A stretch of 52,428 nucleotides of DNA from Gallionella sp. UBA4121 (GCA_002381565.1 DFWZ01000032.1:93669-146096), one strand, 5' to 3'. Positions 24,771 through 33,434 are shown, counted from the first letter of the stretch. Notes: generated from the letters alone by a model not told the origin. Translations and numbers: made by a program.

Positions 24771-25853
24771 TTAATGAGGCGGCAAAACGTGCTGTTGGTA
24801 TTGACCATACTGTGGTTGAGGGATCGGAAAGAAAACAGGGTTTAACAGCACCAATTTCGTCTTACCACGTTGCACCTGCCTAATTTTATCCTGGGTCGAA
24901 AGAACATATAGCGCAGCCTCACGGCGTAACTTGTTAGCACGCAGTTGGTTTGGGCCCAGTTGGGCGATGACATTTTTGCGGATTTCGCCACCCCAAGGAT
25001 AACGCCGGATAAAATTAACCAGCCACGTCTCCAATGTCTCCGCATCGAGTATCTCGATCGGCACCTCTGGAGCTGAAGCAAAAAGCCGCTTAAATTCGTG
25101 CAAGTACCACTCGCAGATTGCAACCGCACGGTTCATTGTCGCCAGTGATATGTCGCCCTCATTCCCTTCGAAATAGTGCAATAACGCAGCTATACGAGCA
25201 AGGTTATCCCCTATTTTTGAGGCGCCATCCTTTACATCCTCTAGATAACCACCTGTGATCAAGTCAGCTTCAACCCTATTATAAAAATTCATCCATCTTA
25301 ATTGAGCCTCCGGCAAAAATTTTAACATTGCACGATCCGGTGGGCTTTGCGATGCGTCGAGTTTGGTGCTATTCAGAATTTCGGATAACCGATTCTGGAA
25401 AGCGATTAAATTTAGCCATGATGGATTGGTATTTTGGATGAAACGTGTGCCCTGCGTGGAGTAAGGTTGCGAAACCAAAAAACGCGCCTGATTGCCATTA
25501 TCCCGTGCCAAGCTTCCTTGTTTACACAAATAGTTATCGAATGTTTTTGGTTGCACCATTATAGAAATGGTCAGCCTGGCATCCTTCACGATAAAACTTT
25601 CTGCAGTCTTCCGCTTAACATGCAACGGATCGCCGTCCCATAATTTGTTCAACATCCCGAGGTTATGCGTTGCGCGACCACCGAATACAACAGCGCCCTC
25701 GTCTGACATGATGCCTGCGCTGGGCCACTTTTTGTAGAGGTCATATGCAATCGCTTCTGGTGTGGCATCTGTAATTATCATCAGTGGAACTTTTGGTTCA
25801 ATAGGCTCGTTGGTTTCGAGTTCCTTTAGTGCTTGCTCAAGATCATTGTTCAT
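24771..25853 (-). CDS. DUF3987 protein, C-terminal portion (split gene)
   Basis: A 360-aa product. The central segment (ITDATPEAIAYDLYKKWPSA, GIMSDEGAVVFGGRA, LTISIMVQP) and the C-terminal helical part match DUF3987 proteins, primase/helicase-like factors of integrative elements. Homologues normally carry this joined to the segment encoded by the next gene upstream. Here it lies in a different frame and overlaps that gene by 11 bp. It has its own ATG nine bases after AAGGAG. Whether it is made separately, by frameshift or not at all is open. Confidence 0.75.
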   Translation of the reverse strand: MNNDLEQALKELETNEPIEPKVPLMIITDATPEAIAYDLYKKWPSAGIMSDEGAVVFGGRATHNLGMLNKLWDGDPLHVKRKTAESFIVKDARLTISIMVQPKTFDNYLCKQGSLARDNGNQARFLVSQPYSTQGTRFIQNTNPSWLNLIAFQNRLSEILNSTKLDASQSPPDRAMLKFLPEAQLRWMNFYNRVEADLITGGYLEDVKDGASKIGDNLARIAALLHYFEGNEGDISLATMNRAVAICEWYLHEFKRLFASAPEVPIEILDAETLETWLVNFIRRYPWGGEIRKNVIAQLGPNQLRANKLRREAALYVLSTQDKIRQVQRGKTKLVLLNPVFFPIPQPQYGQYQQHVLPPH

Positions 25854-26280
25854 CTGCTTTTTCTCCTTGCTTGGCATTTGCGCGGATTGCCAGCAAGATG
25901 CCCTTGCGTTTCTCAATCCATGCGGCTTTTTCCGCACGATATTTTTCCAGCTCAGGCTTCATTGCAATCGCCTGACTTGCCTCAAAATCACGAATCGGTT
26001 TCGTGAATAGTTTGTCAATCGTTGTTTTTCTTTCGCCCGACTCGGCAATTGTCAGCACAAATAGGCTGCATGGCCCAGTGAGGCCATCCATGCGACAAAC
26101 GTCAACTTTGGACTGGATTGCTAGAGAAAGCGCACCCAGCATTGACGATGCAATCATCGGGAATGGGGTTTGGGTATTTCGCTGTACTTCCATTATCGCG
26201 TTGTATGCAATTGGGGGAAAAGCATCAACTGGGAAAGGTTGTTGATCTACGGGGTTATTCATAAAATTGTTGGGGCTCAT
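25843..26280 (-). CDS. DUF3987 protein, N-terminal portion (split gene)
   Basis: A 145-aa product starting MSPNNFMNNPVDQQPFPVDA, followed by the DUF3987 opening helices and FVLTIAESGERKTTIDKLF. The Gly-Glu-Arg-Lys-Thr string is a Walker-A-like loop with the usual Ser-Gly-x-Gly-Lys form altered. The start overlaps the AlpA stop as TAATG. The frame ends at a TGA just after a five-A tract; losing one A there would join it to the downstream frame. Confidence 0.75.
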   Translation of the reverse strand: MSPNNFMNNPVDQQPFPVDAFPPIAYNAIMEVQRNTQTPFPMIASSMLGALSLAIQSKVDVCRMDGLTGPCSLFVLTIAESGERKTTIDKLFTKPIRDFEASQAIAMKPELEKYRAEKAAWIEKRKGILLAIRANAKQGEKADEQ

Positions 26281-26543
26281 TATTTGCCACTCCCCAACAA
26301 CGCCTGGCGGAGCTGCCCAACATTCCATCTTGTTGTGCGAAGCCCTAACTTGTGTGGTGCCACCAGTTGCCCAGATTTCACACGGCGCCAAGCCGTAGCT
26401 TTGGAACAAGAAAAAAGAGAACAAACCACTGGAAGAGGGACAAATGAAGAGTCTGGAAGTAAATCAAAGCCCTGAAGAGAGGGATGAAGCAGAGGGTAAA
26501 GCCGCTTGGCCGATATTACGACAGCTTGAGTTTGCAAAGACAT
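26280..26543 (-). CDS. AlpA-family helix-turn-helix regulator
   Basis: An 87-aa protein whose second half, FVPLPVVCSLFSCSKATAWR, then VKSGQLVAPHKLGLRTTRWN, is the AlpA/MerR-like HTH found in P4-type islands. There it activates integrase or acts as an excisionase. The chosen ATG has GGAG six bases upstream; an ATG four codons earlier overlaps that site and looks less likely. It is cotranscribed with the DUF3987 genes downstream. Confidence 0.8.
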   Translation of the reverse strand: MSLQTQAVVISAKRLYPLLHPSLQGFDLLPDSSFVPLPVVCSLFSCSKATAWRRVKSGQLVAPHKLGLRTTRWNVGQLRQALLGSGK

Positions 26544-26651
26544 TTTATGCTCCATATTGATACCGCTGGCCGGAATTGGCTGCGGCGGAGCTAAATGTAA
26601 TCGCTTTTTTTCAGCTGAATTTCTAGTCTCCCTAGATTCTTTAGGCGCGGT

Positions 26652-27527
26652 CTAGGCGCGGTTTTTGTACCAGACTGTCAGTGTTTTTCGACATGCTTCA
26701 ATGTCATATAATTTTTCTTTTCCTGCGTATGACCACGTAACCCCATTTTTGACACTCTCATTCAAAACGTCATATGTTTTTAAATTTGCCCACTCCTGCA
26801 GCCTCTTAATAACTTTGTCAGCACTTGCCTTTCGACCTTGCTCACATTCAATTTTCCATGCAGCTGTAATAGCTAATTTAGTGATAGATATCATACCCTT
26901 GGTAATTCCTGGTGGTTTATTACCGGTATGGCTACTTGTATTTGAGGCCGGTGCACCTGGTACATTGGGTCCGCTTGGCATATCTAAATCAATTGCTGGT
27001 TTCTGCTCCGGCTCTATTGGAGTCGGTTTTGTTAATGCCATATCTGATTCACTGCAGCCTATCCGTGCTGTTTGATCCACATCATCATCAAATAAGACGC
27101 GGATTCTTTCGCCACTACAAAATTTGACAACATCAGATTTAAATATTGTGGCTGTCGTTGCCCACGTTAAGATTTCAATATCATCCGGAATATCCATGAC
27201 ATTTTCCGCAAACATATCCCATACTTCGAGTTTATTTTCTAATATTTTTCCTGCTAACCTTTTGATTAATTTTCTCTTAGATTTTATTCTGGAGTCAGCG
27301 CATAACTTGCAAATCTCATTTTTTTTATGCCCTACTGTGCTCCCCTCAATTATTTTGTTATTTATATCATTCCATTTAGGGGAAAAAAATGTACTTTGTA
27401 CGGAAAGATCATGATTGCATGGGTACATAGCGGCTAAGATAGAATTTAATACGTAATCCACCCCATAGACTTTTGCCAATGGGAATTTAAGCGTGTAACG
27501 CCATTCAAGTTCATCATTTCTCTGCAT
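26652..27527 (-). CDS. Hypothetical protein (291 aa)
   Basis: Not recognised. The first 115 residues are basic and include a CKLC pair. The middle contains a Pro/Thr/Ser-rich linker (about residues 165-205). The C-terminal 85 residues look like a compact helical domain ending EACRKTLTVWYKNR, a pattern seen at the ends of small element-encoded proteins. The gene is AT-rich compared with the chromosome, consistent with transfer. It lies between the integrase and alpA on the same strand. Confidence 0.65.
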   Translation of the reverse strand: MQRNDELEWRYTLKFPLAKVYGVDYVLNSILAAMYPCNHDLSVQSTFFSPKWNDINNKIIEGSTVGHKKNEICKLCADSRIKSKRKLIKRLAGKILENKLEVWDMFAENVMDIPDDIEILTWATTATIFKSDVVKFCSGERIRVLFDDDVDQTARIGCSESDMALTKPTPIEPEQKPAIDLDMPSGPNVPGAPASNTSSHTGNKPPGITKGMISITKLAITAAWKIECEQGRKASADKVIKRLQEWANLKTYDVLNESVKNGVTWSYAGKEKLYDIEACRKTLTVWYKNRA

Positions 27528-27637
27528 GTCTATTCCACCATATCCTGAAATTGTTGCAGCAAAAAATACGCCTTATTGCCAATCATTAAGGCTACTGCCC
27601 CCAATTGCCAGATTTTAATCCGCGATCCGTAGCGGCA

Positions 27638-28840
27638 TTACTTTTCGCTACTTTTGATTTTATCAAGGTAATCGGCCCATGCCTGCATCATAGCAACGCG
27701 CTCCGGGAGGTACATACGCCATTGTTCGCGCTTGTAAGCCGCCTTAATTTTGTTGGGCTCTTCATGTGCTAACTGACGCTCTAGCCATTCCTGCTTATAG
27801 CCCATGTTATCAAGGATCGTTGATGCCATGGCACGAAAACCGTGCGGTGTCATTTCGTCATTCGCCCAACCCATACGCCGTAAAGCTGATCTGATAGCGT
27901 TATCGCTCATTGGCCTGTCATGGTCGCGCTCACCGTGAAAGACATACTTCCCATGCCCTGTGAGTGGTTGAATCTCACGCAGTACTTCGACAGCCTGACG
28001 AGCAAGTGGCACGATATGCGTAACGCCCTTCTTCATTTTCTCAGCAGGAATAATCCATTCGAACTTATCGAGGTCAAGCTCTGACCATTCCATCCGGCGC
28101 AATTCGCCAGGACGGACAAACAATAGCGGTGAAAGTTTAAAGGCACTTTTCACAATATACGAGCCTTGATAGCCATCAATATCGCGCAATAATTCTCCGA
28201 CTTTTTTAGGATCAGTGATCGCAGCAAAGTGTTTATCTTTTCGGACTGGTGGTAACGCACCACGAAGATCGCCCGTAGGATCACGCTCAGCACGCCCAGT
28301 AGCCACTGCATAGCGAAACACCTGTCCGCAACACGCAAGAGCGCGGTGCGCGGTCTCCAGAGCGCCGCGTGCCTCAATACGCCGTACTACTGAAACCAAT
28401 GTTGGTGCCGCAATCTCAGAGATGGGAATATTGCCTATCCATGGAAAAACATCTTTTTCCAACCGAGCAATAATTTTACTTGAATGATTTTCTTTCCAGT
28501 TAGGTGCATGACGAATAAACCATTCACGCGCAACGATTTCAAAGCTGTTTTCAGATAATAGGATGCCTGATGCCTTTTTCGCCTGCTTCACAGCACCTGG
28601 GTCAATCTCGTTTGCCAGCAACTTGCGTGCTTCGTCGCGACGATCACGTGCTTGAGCAAGACCAACTTCAGGATAAATTCCCAATGACAGCGTTTTTTGC
28701 TTACCTTCAAAGCGGTAGGCCATCTGCCAATACTTGCCACCATTGGGGTGAATCAGCAAATACAAACCACCGCCATCTGATATTTTTTGCTGTTTTTCTA
28801 ATGGCTTAGCCTTCTTAACTGCCATCTCTGTAAGTGCCAT
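27638..28840 (-). CDS. P4-type tyrosine-recombinase integrase
   Basis: A 400-aa integrase with the N-terminal DUF4102 arm-binding domain (SDGGGLYLLIHPNGGKYWQM), a core-binding domain, and the catalytic domain. Active-site residues are visible as Arg in VRPGELRRMEW, His-x-x-Arg in TPHGFRAMA, His in LAHEEPN and Tyr in IKAAYKRE. It sits beside tRNA-Met, its inferred target. GGGGCGAAA precedes the ATG, and an inverted TTACCAACA site lies about 12 bp upstream, so integrase may repress its own expression. Confidence 0.96.
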   Translation of the reverse strand: MALTEMAVKKAKPLEKQQKISDGGGLYLLIHPNGGKYWQMAYRFEGKQKTLSLGIYPEVGLAQARDRRDEARKLLANEIDPGAVKQAKKASGILLSENSFEIVAREWFIRHAPNWKENHSSKIIARLEKDVFPWIGNIPISEIAAPTLVSVVRRIEARGALETAHRALACCGQVFRYAVATGRAERDPTGDLRGALPPVRKDKHFAAITDPKKVGELLRDIDGYQGSYIVKSAFKLSPLLFVRPGELRRMEWSELDLDKFEWIIPAEKMKKGVTHIVPLARQAVEVLREIQPLTGHGKYVFHGERDHDRPMSDNAIRSALRRMGWANDEMTPHGFRAMASTILDNMGYKQEWLERQLAHEEPNKIKAAYKREQWRMYLPERVAMMQAWADYLDKIKSSEK

Positions 28841-28851
28841 TTTCGCCCCTT

Positions 28852-28901
28852 TGTTGGTAAACGATATTGCAGACTAGCATTTACCAACAAAATTACCAAC
28901 A
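28852..28901 (-). promoter_or_regulatory. Right-end integrase arm-type sites
   Basis: TTACCAACA occurs at 28881 and 28893, 12 bp apart as at the left end. An inverted copy (TGTTGGTAA) lies at 28852-28860, next to the integrase start. Together with the left pair these look like arm-binding sites for the island's recombinase. Confidence 0.65.
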
Positions 28902-28945
28902 AAAAACAGAGACACAGTGAGACGACTTGATACCGTACGGACAAT

Positions 28946-28980
28946 AAAAAACCCGCAAAGCTATTAACTATGCGGGTTTT
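28946..28980 (-). terminator. Terminator downstream of tRNA-Met
   Basis: On the minus strand a stem with core ACCCGCA/TGCGGGT and a 13-nt loop ends in a T-run, about 35 bp after the tRNA 3' end. It appears to have come with the element, since the original terminator seems to lie at the left boundary. Confidence 0.7.
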
Positions 28981-29013
28981 CGATGCTTCTTGAGACTATC
29001 TGAAACAGTATTT

Positions 29014-29090
29014 TGGTGGTGATAGGTGGATTTGAACCACCGACCTCAGCGTTATGAGTGCTGCGCTCTAACCACCTGAGCTATATCACC
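29014..29090 (-). tRNA. tRNA-Met (CAT), elongator type
   Basis: 77 nt including an encoded CCA. The acceptor stem is GGTGATA/TATCACC, the anticodon loop CTCATAA (anticodon CAT), and the T-loop TTCAAAT. The sequence fits betaproteobacterial elongator Met rather than Ile2 (CAT). The last pair of the anticodon stem is an A-C mismatch where relatives usually have A-T. The 3' end is the island's attachment site. Confidence 0.95.
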
Positions 29091-29127
29091 AAAGAGGACG
29101 GCATTGTCCGGATTTCACCCCGCCCTG

Positions 29128-29796
29128 TCAATGGCAAGAAACACGCTTTAGCTCACTTCCGGCAAAATCTTTCTGCAAAACAGTCAACTTATCGCTCATT
29201 TGCACATCCAGCCCCTTAACCATCAACACGACAGCACGGTTTTTGCCGGATTTTTCACCAATCTGCGCTGTGCGAATACCTTTGGCGCGCAATCCATCCA
29301 GAAAGTTTTGTGCTGATTCCCGCGTCTTGAATACACCGAGTGAAATGGCATTCAGCCAATCCCCCGCCTCCTGCACCACAAAATAGTCTGTCACACCGAG
29401 CGCCTTGATTTGGGCTACCTTTTGATTTCTCGCTGCCTTGTCCTTGAGCGGAGCGATATACACCCAGTAGCCGATCGCCCGGTCAACTTCACGCTGACTC
29501 AGCTTGTCGCCCAGCTGCAATTTTTTCAAATCCTTCATAACCCGATCGAGATCCTGGCCCGAAAATTCGCCCCATTCAAAACAGGCGCTGTCCACCGCGG
29601 TCGCTGCCGCTGGTGCGGATGCAGGCAAAGCGGGTGCCGAGGCAGCCGGCTTCCTCGCATTCAGCAGTGTGATTTTCTCTTCGTGCAGCGGGAGTGGCGC
29701 GGGTGTAGACGGCCCGTCATCCAGCATGCCTGACTTCATCACCGTTAAAAAAATCACATTCACCACGACCAGCAGCCAAAAAAATATTTTCATCAT
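29128..29796 (-). CDS. SPOR-domain membrane protein
   Basis: A 222-aa protein with one N-terminal membrane segment (residues 3-22), an Ala/Pro-rich linker and a C-terminal SPOR domain (YWVYIAPLKDKAARNQKVAQ, then VFKTRESAQNFLDGLRAKG). SPOR domains bind denuded septal peptidoglycan. Its start overlaps the coaX stop (ATGA), making it the last gene of a birA-coaX-SPOR operon, an order common in betaproteobacteria. Confidence 0.88.
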   Translation of the reverse strand: MMKIFFWLLVVVNVIFLTVMKSGMLDDGPSTPAPLPLHEEKITLLNARKPAASAPALPASAPAAATAVDSACFEWGEFSGQDLDRVMKDLKKLQLGDKLSQREVDRAIGYWVYIAPLKDKAARNQKVAQIKALGVTDYFVVQEAGDWLNAISLGVFKTRESAQNFLDGLRAKGIRTAQIGEKSGKNRAVVLMVKGLDVQMSDKLTVLQKDFAGSELKRVSCH

Positions 29797-30521
29797 TTAT
29801 CAATTTCCCGCGCGATTAACAACAACCCCTGCAACACCAGATTATCCATCTTCTCTACCTGCAAAGTCAGGTGCGGCATCAACAGGTGCGCAGCCCCCCC
29901 GCTCAGCAACACGGGGGCTGCGGCATCGAGCAGCGCGTGCTGACGCTCAACGGCGCCGCAACTGGCCTGTATCGCACCGCTAAACAGGGCGTCTGACGTA
30001 TTGTGCGGGAAAGCCACGTAATCACCGCGCTGCGCCTCCAACAAAGCGGTCGCATCCATTAAACTCGACCGCATCAGCGCTATCCCCGGCAGAATCAGTC
30101 CGCCTATGAAGTCGCCGCTGTCAGAGAGTGCATCTATCGTGGTGGCCGTACCGCTGTTAACCACCAGACAGGCCGCTCCGACATGATGCCATGCGGCGAT
30201 AAGGGCTGCCCAGCGATCACTGCCCAATTGTTCAGGCAGCTCATAACCGTTGTGCACCCCGCACTGGCGCGTTGCTGCCCCGATGAATTGCAAAGACCAA
30301 TGCCGCACAGCGCAAGCATCGCTGATCTGCCGCGCGACTTCAGCGCCTGCCACATTGCTGACCCAGACTTGCTGCACAGGGCCGCCGCAGTATTCAGAAA
30401 AATAGCCGCCCAGCTCGCAGGCGTGATTGCTCGGCAAGCTGACAACCGGCGACCAGTTATCATCGTTCACCCATGCCAGTTTGATGTTGGTATTACCCGC
30501 ATCGATCAACAATCTCGTCAT
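29793..30521 (-). CDS. coaX: Type III pantothenate kinase
   Basis: A 242-aa enzyme for the first step of coenzyme A synthesis. The ASKHA phosphate-binding motif is LLIDAGNTNIKLAW, followed by GSDRWAALIAAWH and NSGTATTIDAL. Unlike CoaA it is not feedback-inhibited by CoA in characterised members. It overlaps birA by 4 bp and the SPOR gene by 4 bp. Confidence 0.95.
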   Translation of the reverse strand: MTRLLIDAGNTNIKLAWVNDDNWSPVVSLPSNHACELGGYFSEYCGGPVQQVWVSNVAGAEVARQISDACAVRHWSLQFIGAATRQCGVHNGYELPEQLGSDRWAALIAAWHHVGAACLVVNSGTATTIDALSDSGDFIGGLILPGIALMRSSLMDATALLEAQRGDYVAFPHNTSDALFSGAIQASCGAVERQHALLDAAAPVLLSGGAAHLLMPHLTLQVEKMDNLVLQGLLLIAREIDK

Positions 30522-31489
30522 GACCTGATCCCCACTTCACCGGAATTGAATTGCCTGACTCCTTCTGCCGTTTCAAGACGCAGTTCGCCAATCTCGCTGA
30601 CACCGCGCGCGACACCGCTGATCATCGCACCATCCGGCATTTGCAAGCGGATGGGCAAATCCTGCTGAGCGTGACATTGCTCCCATTCGGCGCGAAATGA
30701 AGCGAATCCGGTGCGCGCAAATTCATCCAACACCTGCGCCAGCTCCTGCAACAGTGCTGCCAGCAACTGATTGCGCGTGGGCGGTGTTGCACACACCTGA
30801 TCCAGTGCTGCGGCAGGCTGTGTGATTGCCTGTTCTATCATCAGCGGCAGGCTGCAATTGATCCCTATGCCGATGACCACCGCACTTGGACCGTACATAT
30901 CGCCCTGCGCTTCGATCAGCACGCCGCCCAGCTTGCCTTGAGGCGCCTGGATGTCGTTCGGCCACTTCAGCCCAACGCCGACAGCGTTATACTTTTGCAG
31001 TGCGCGAAAAATAGCCACGCCCACCGCCAGACTCAGTCCCGACAATGCGTTCAGGCCGCAGTCGAGGCGCCACAACAATGAAAAAGTCAGCGCATTGCCC
31101 AGGCCTGAATGCCAGGCACGGCCGATACGACCCCTTCCGGCAGTCTGCAACTCAACCGCCAGCACGCCTCCAGAGGGCAAACCCTGCGCGGCACGTCGCA
31201 ACAATTCTGTGTTGCTCGATGCGGCCTGTTGCAATATGTCGATCTGAAAATGCGCTGCCGCAGCACCGAGGTGACGTTCAATTGCAACGCTATCCAGACG
31301 GTCCCAGCCCCCATTCAGGCGGTAACCTCGTCCTCGTATGCGCTGGAGCAGCACGCCAGAATCTGCAACAGACGCCAAAGCATTACACACCGTTGCGCGC
31401 GAGATGCCCAGCTGGCGGCCCAGTGCCGTGCCCGAATGAAACTCGCCATCGGCCATCAGGCTCAACAATTGCCAGGTACGCGAATTCAT
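30518..31489 (-). CDS. birA: Bifunctional biotin--[acetyl-CoA-carboxylase] ligase / biotin operon repressor BirA
   Basis: A 323-aa protein. The N-terminal winged helix (LGRQLGISRATVCNALASVA) indicates the DNA-binding BirA type. The ligase core has TAGRGRIGRAWHS (biotinyl-AMP loop) and GLKWPNDIQAPQGKLGGVLI, with an SH3-like C-terminal domain. It biotinylates the acetyl-CoA carboxylase carrier protein and may repress biotin genes. It is the first gene of the operon with coaX and the SPOR gene. Confidence 0.95.
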   Translation of the reverse strand: MNSRTWQLLSLMADGEFHSGTALGRQLGISRATVCNALASVADSGVLLQRIRGRGYRLNGGWDRLDSVAIERHLGAAAAHFQIDILQQAASSNTELLRRAAQGLPSGGVLAVELQTAGRGRIGRAWHSGLGNALTFSLLWRLDCGLNALSGLSLAVGVAIFRALQKYNAVGVGLKWPNDIQAPQGKLGGVLIEAQGDMYGPSAVVIGIGINCSLPLMIEQAITQPAAALDQVCATPPTRNQLLAALLQELAQVLDEFARTGFASFRAEWEQCHAQQDLPIRLQMPDGAMISGVARGVSEIGELRLETAEGVRQFNSGEVGIRS

Positions 31490-31496
31490 GAAAAGA

Positions 31497-31664
31497 ACAA
31501 TTGATAATTGATAATTGAAAATGGACAGTTAACAATCGGCAACCACATGGCGTCTTGCATCATGCATCCTCATTCGAGGATTTAATGATTAAAGATTTCT
31601 CCCTGACAATATTCTTTTTCATTGCTTAACAATTCATAATTATCAATTGTTAATTATCCATTGC
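31497..31664. repeat. AT-rich inverted-repeat pair filling the birA-ychF gap
   Basis: The left end reads AACAATTGATAATTGATAAT. The right end carries a near reverse complement containing AATTATCAATTGTTAA, itself palindromic. About 130 bp between have no gene. The arrangement looks like a small non-coding repeat element, but no target duplication was established. Confidence 0.45.
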
Positions 31665-31669
31665 CTTGT

Positions 31670-32761
31670 TTACACGTTGAACAGGAAATTCAATACATCG
31701 CCATCCTGCACCACGTAATCCTTGCCTTCGACGCGCATCTTGCCCTTTTCCTTCGCGCCTGCCTCACCGCCACAGGCAATAAAATCGTTGAAGGCGATGG
31801 TCTGGGCACGAATGAAACCGCGCTCGAAATCGGTGTGGATCACGCCGGCAGCCTGCGGCGCAGTATCGCCCTTGTGTATGGTCCAGGCGCGCACTTCCTT
31901 CACACCGGCAGTGAAGTAGGTTTGCAATCCGAGCAACTGGTAGCCGGTGCGGATCAGGCGGTCAAGACCTGGCTCTTCAAGACCCAGGTCGGCCAGAAAT
32001 TCCTGCTTGTCAGCCTCATCGAGATCAGCCAGTTCGGCTTCGATCTTTGCACATAGCGCCACGACCGGCGCGCCTTCCTTCGCCGCATGTTCACGCAGAC
32101 GGTCAAGGTGCGGGTTGTTCTCGAAGCCGTCTTCCAGCACGTTGCCGACGTACATCGCAGGCTTGATGGTCAACAGACACAGGGGTTGAATGATCTTTTT
32201 TTCATCGTCGCTCAAACCGAAAGTGCGCGCCGGATTGCCTTGGTTCAGGTGCGGCAGCAGCTTTTCCAGCACCGCCACCAATTGCTGCGCATCCTTGTCG
32301 CCGGACTTGGCCTTCTTGCTGTCGCGATGCATGGTGCGTTCGACGACAGCCAGATCGGCGAGCGCCAGCTCGGTGATGATGGTCTCGATGTCGGAGATCG
32401 GGTCGACCCGGCCGGTCACATGAATCACATTCGGGTCGTCAAAACAGCGCACCACATTGACGATGGCATCGGTCTCGCGGATATTGGCGAGAAACTGGTT
32501 ACCCAGGCCTTCGCCCTTGGATGCACCCGCCACGAGACCTGCGATATCCACGAATTCGACAATGGCAGGTTGCATGCGCTGGGGTTTGACGATCTTGGCC
32601 AACTCATTCATGCGCGGGTCCGGCACTTCGACGATGCCAACGTTAGGCTCGATGGTACAAAAAGGATAATTTTCCGCCGCAATGCCCGCCTTGGTCAGCG
32701 CATTGAACAGGGTGGATTTACCAACATTCGGCAGGCCTACGATTCCGCATTTCAAACTCAT
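31670..32761 (-). CDS. ychF: Ribosome-binding ATPase YchF
   Basis: A 363-aa Obg-family P-loop protein with G1 GLPNVGKSTLFNAL, G3 DIAGLVAGASKGEGLGN, a coiled-coil insertion and a C-terminal TGS domain ending in DGDVLNFLFNV. YchF hydrolyses ATP rather than GTP and binds ribosomes. Its partner pth is upstream on the same strand, a conserved pairing. Confidence 0.97.
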   Translation of the reverse strand: MSLKCGIVGLPNVGKSTLFNALTKAGIAAENYPFCTIEPNVGIVEVPDPRMNELAKIVKPQRMQPAIVEFVDIAGLVAGASKGEGLGNQFLANIRETDAIVNVVRCFDDPNVIHVTGRVDPISDIETIITELALADLAVVERTMHRDSKKAKSGDKDAQQLVAVLEKLLPHLNQGNPARTFGLSDDEKKIIQPLCLLTIKPAMYVGNVLEDGFENNPHLDRLREHAAKEGAPVVALCAKIEAELADLDEADKQEFLADLGLEEPGLDRLIRTGYQLLGLQTYFTAGVKEVRAWTIHKGDTAPQAAGVIHTDFERGFIRAQTIAFNDFIACGGEAGAKEKGKMRVEGKDYVVQDGDVLNFLFNV

Positions 32762-32858
32762 GTTTATTCTCTCTATAAAATTCAGGATTATGGATTGAGG
32801 ATTGAGTTAAAAACGGAACAGAGGTTTTCCTCGAGCCCCGCCCCTCGCTCCCCGATGC

Positions 32859-33434
32859 TCACCTGCTATGCAGCTTCAACATCGCCGCTTCGGTTTTTCC
32901 TTCAATGACAAGCGGCGCGACATGCAGCGATTGTTGCATGGCATCCATTATCAATTCACGCTCGTCCGTGCGCGGATCATTCAAAACGTAGTTGACGACC
33001 TCGGCGCGCTCGCCCGGATGCCCTATCCCCAGCCGCAACCGCCAGAAATCTTTCGTGCCGAGTTGCGCGATGATGTCTTTCAGGCCATTGTGTCCGCCAT
33101 GTCCGCCGCCCATTTTCAGGCGGGCAATACCGGGCTGCAAATCCAGCTCATCATGCACCACCAGAATTTCTGTGGGCAGAACTTTGTAGAATTGCGCCAT
33201 AGCACCAACGGCCCGTCCGGAGAGGTTCATGAAGGTCTGCGGCTTGAGCAGAAAAACCTCGTGCGCTCTCAGCTGACCGCGCGCCACCAGTCCGTGAAAC
33301 TTGGATTCGCTTCTGAAACCGAGACTTTCGGTTCGGGCAAGCTCATCCACCCACCAGAATCCAACATTGTGGCGGGTCGTTTCATATTCGCGCCCCGGAT
33401 TCCCCAGGCCGACAATCAGGCGTATTGAGTTCAT
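32859..33434 (-). CDS. pth: Peptidyl-tRNA hydrolase
   Basis: A 191-aa enzyme recycling peptidyl-tRNA. IVGLGNPGREYETTRHNVGF holds the catalytic His. FMNLSGRAV and HDELDLQPG, with GGHGGHNGLKDI, complete the active site. Usual length. It sits in the rplY-pth-ychF series found in many proteobacteria. Confidence 0.97.
   Translation of the reverse strand: MNSIRLIVGLGNPGREYETTRHNVGFWWVDELARTESLGFRSESKFHGLVARGQLRAHEVFLLKPQTFMNLSGRAVGAMAQFYKVLPTEILVVHDELDLQPGIARLKMGGGHGGHNGLKDIIAQLGTKDFWRLRLGIGHPGERAEVVNYVLNDPRTDERELIMDAMQQSLHVAPLVIEGKTEAAMLKLHSR

Larger units (their letters stand above)
1165..29013. mobile_element. Genomic island integrated at the 3' end of tRNA-Met (about 27.8 kb)
   Basis: The element is bounded on the right by an intact tRNA-Met with a P4-type integrase about 170 bp away. 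On the left is a degenerate copy of the same tRNA 3' end in the same orientation. Both ends carry a pair of TTACCAACA sites 12 bp apart, as expected for integrase arm sites. Cargo consists of a defence operon, a methylase/Vsr pair, a Rep-like protein, a recombination module, AlpA and DUF3987. I see no relaxase, type IV secretion or phage structural genes. The ends are inferred from these repeats; the exact crossover is not resolved. Confidence 0.8.

Noticed and set aside
1165..29013. Complete conjugative element or prophage
   Set aside because: No relaxase, coupling protein, type IV secretion, capsid, tail or lysis genes were recognised.
29014..29090. tRNA-Ile with CAT anticodon
   Set aside because: Acceptor stem and T-arm match elongator tRNA-Met of betaproteobacteria better.
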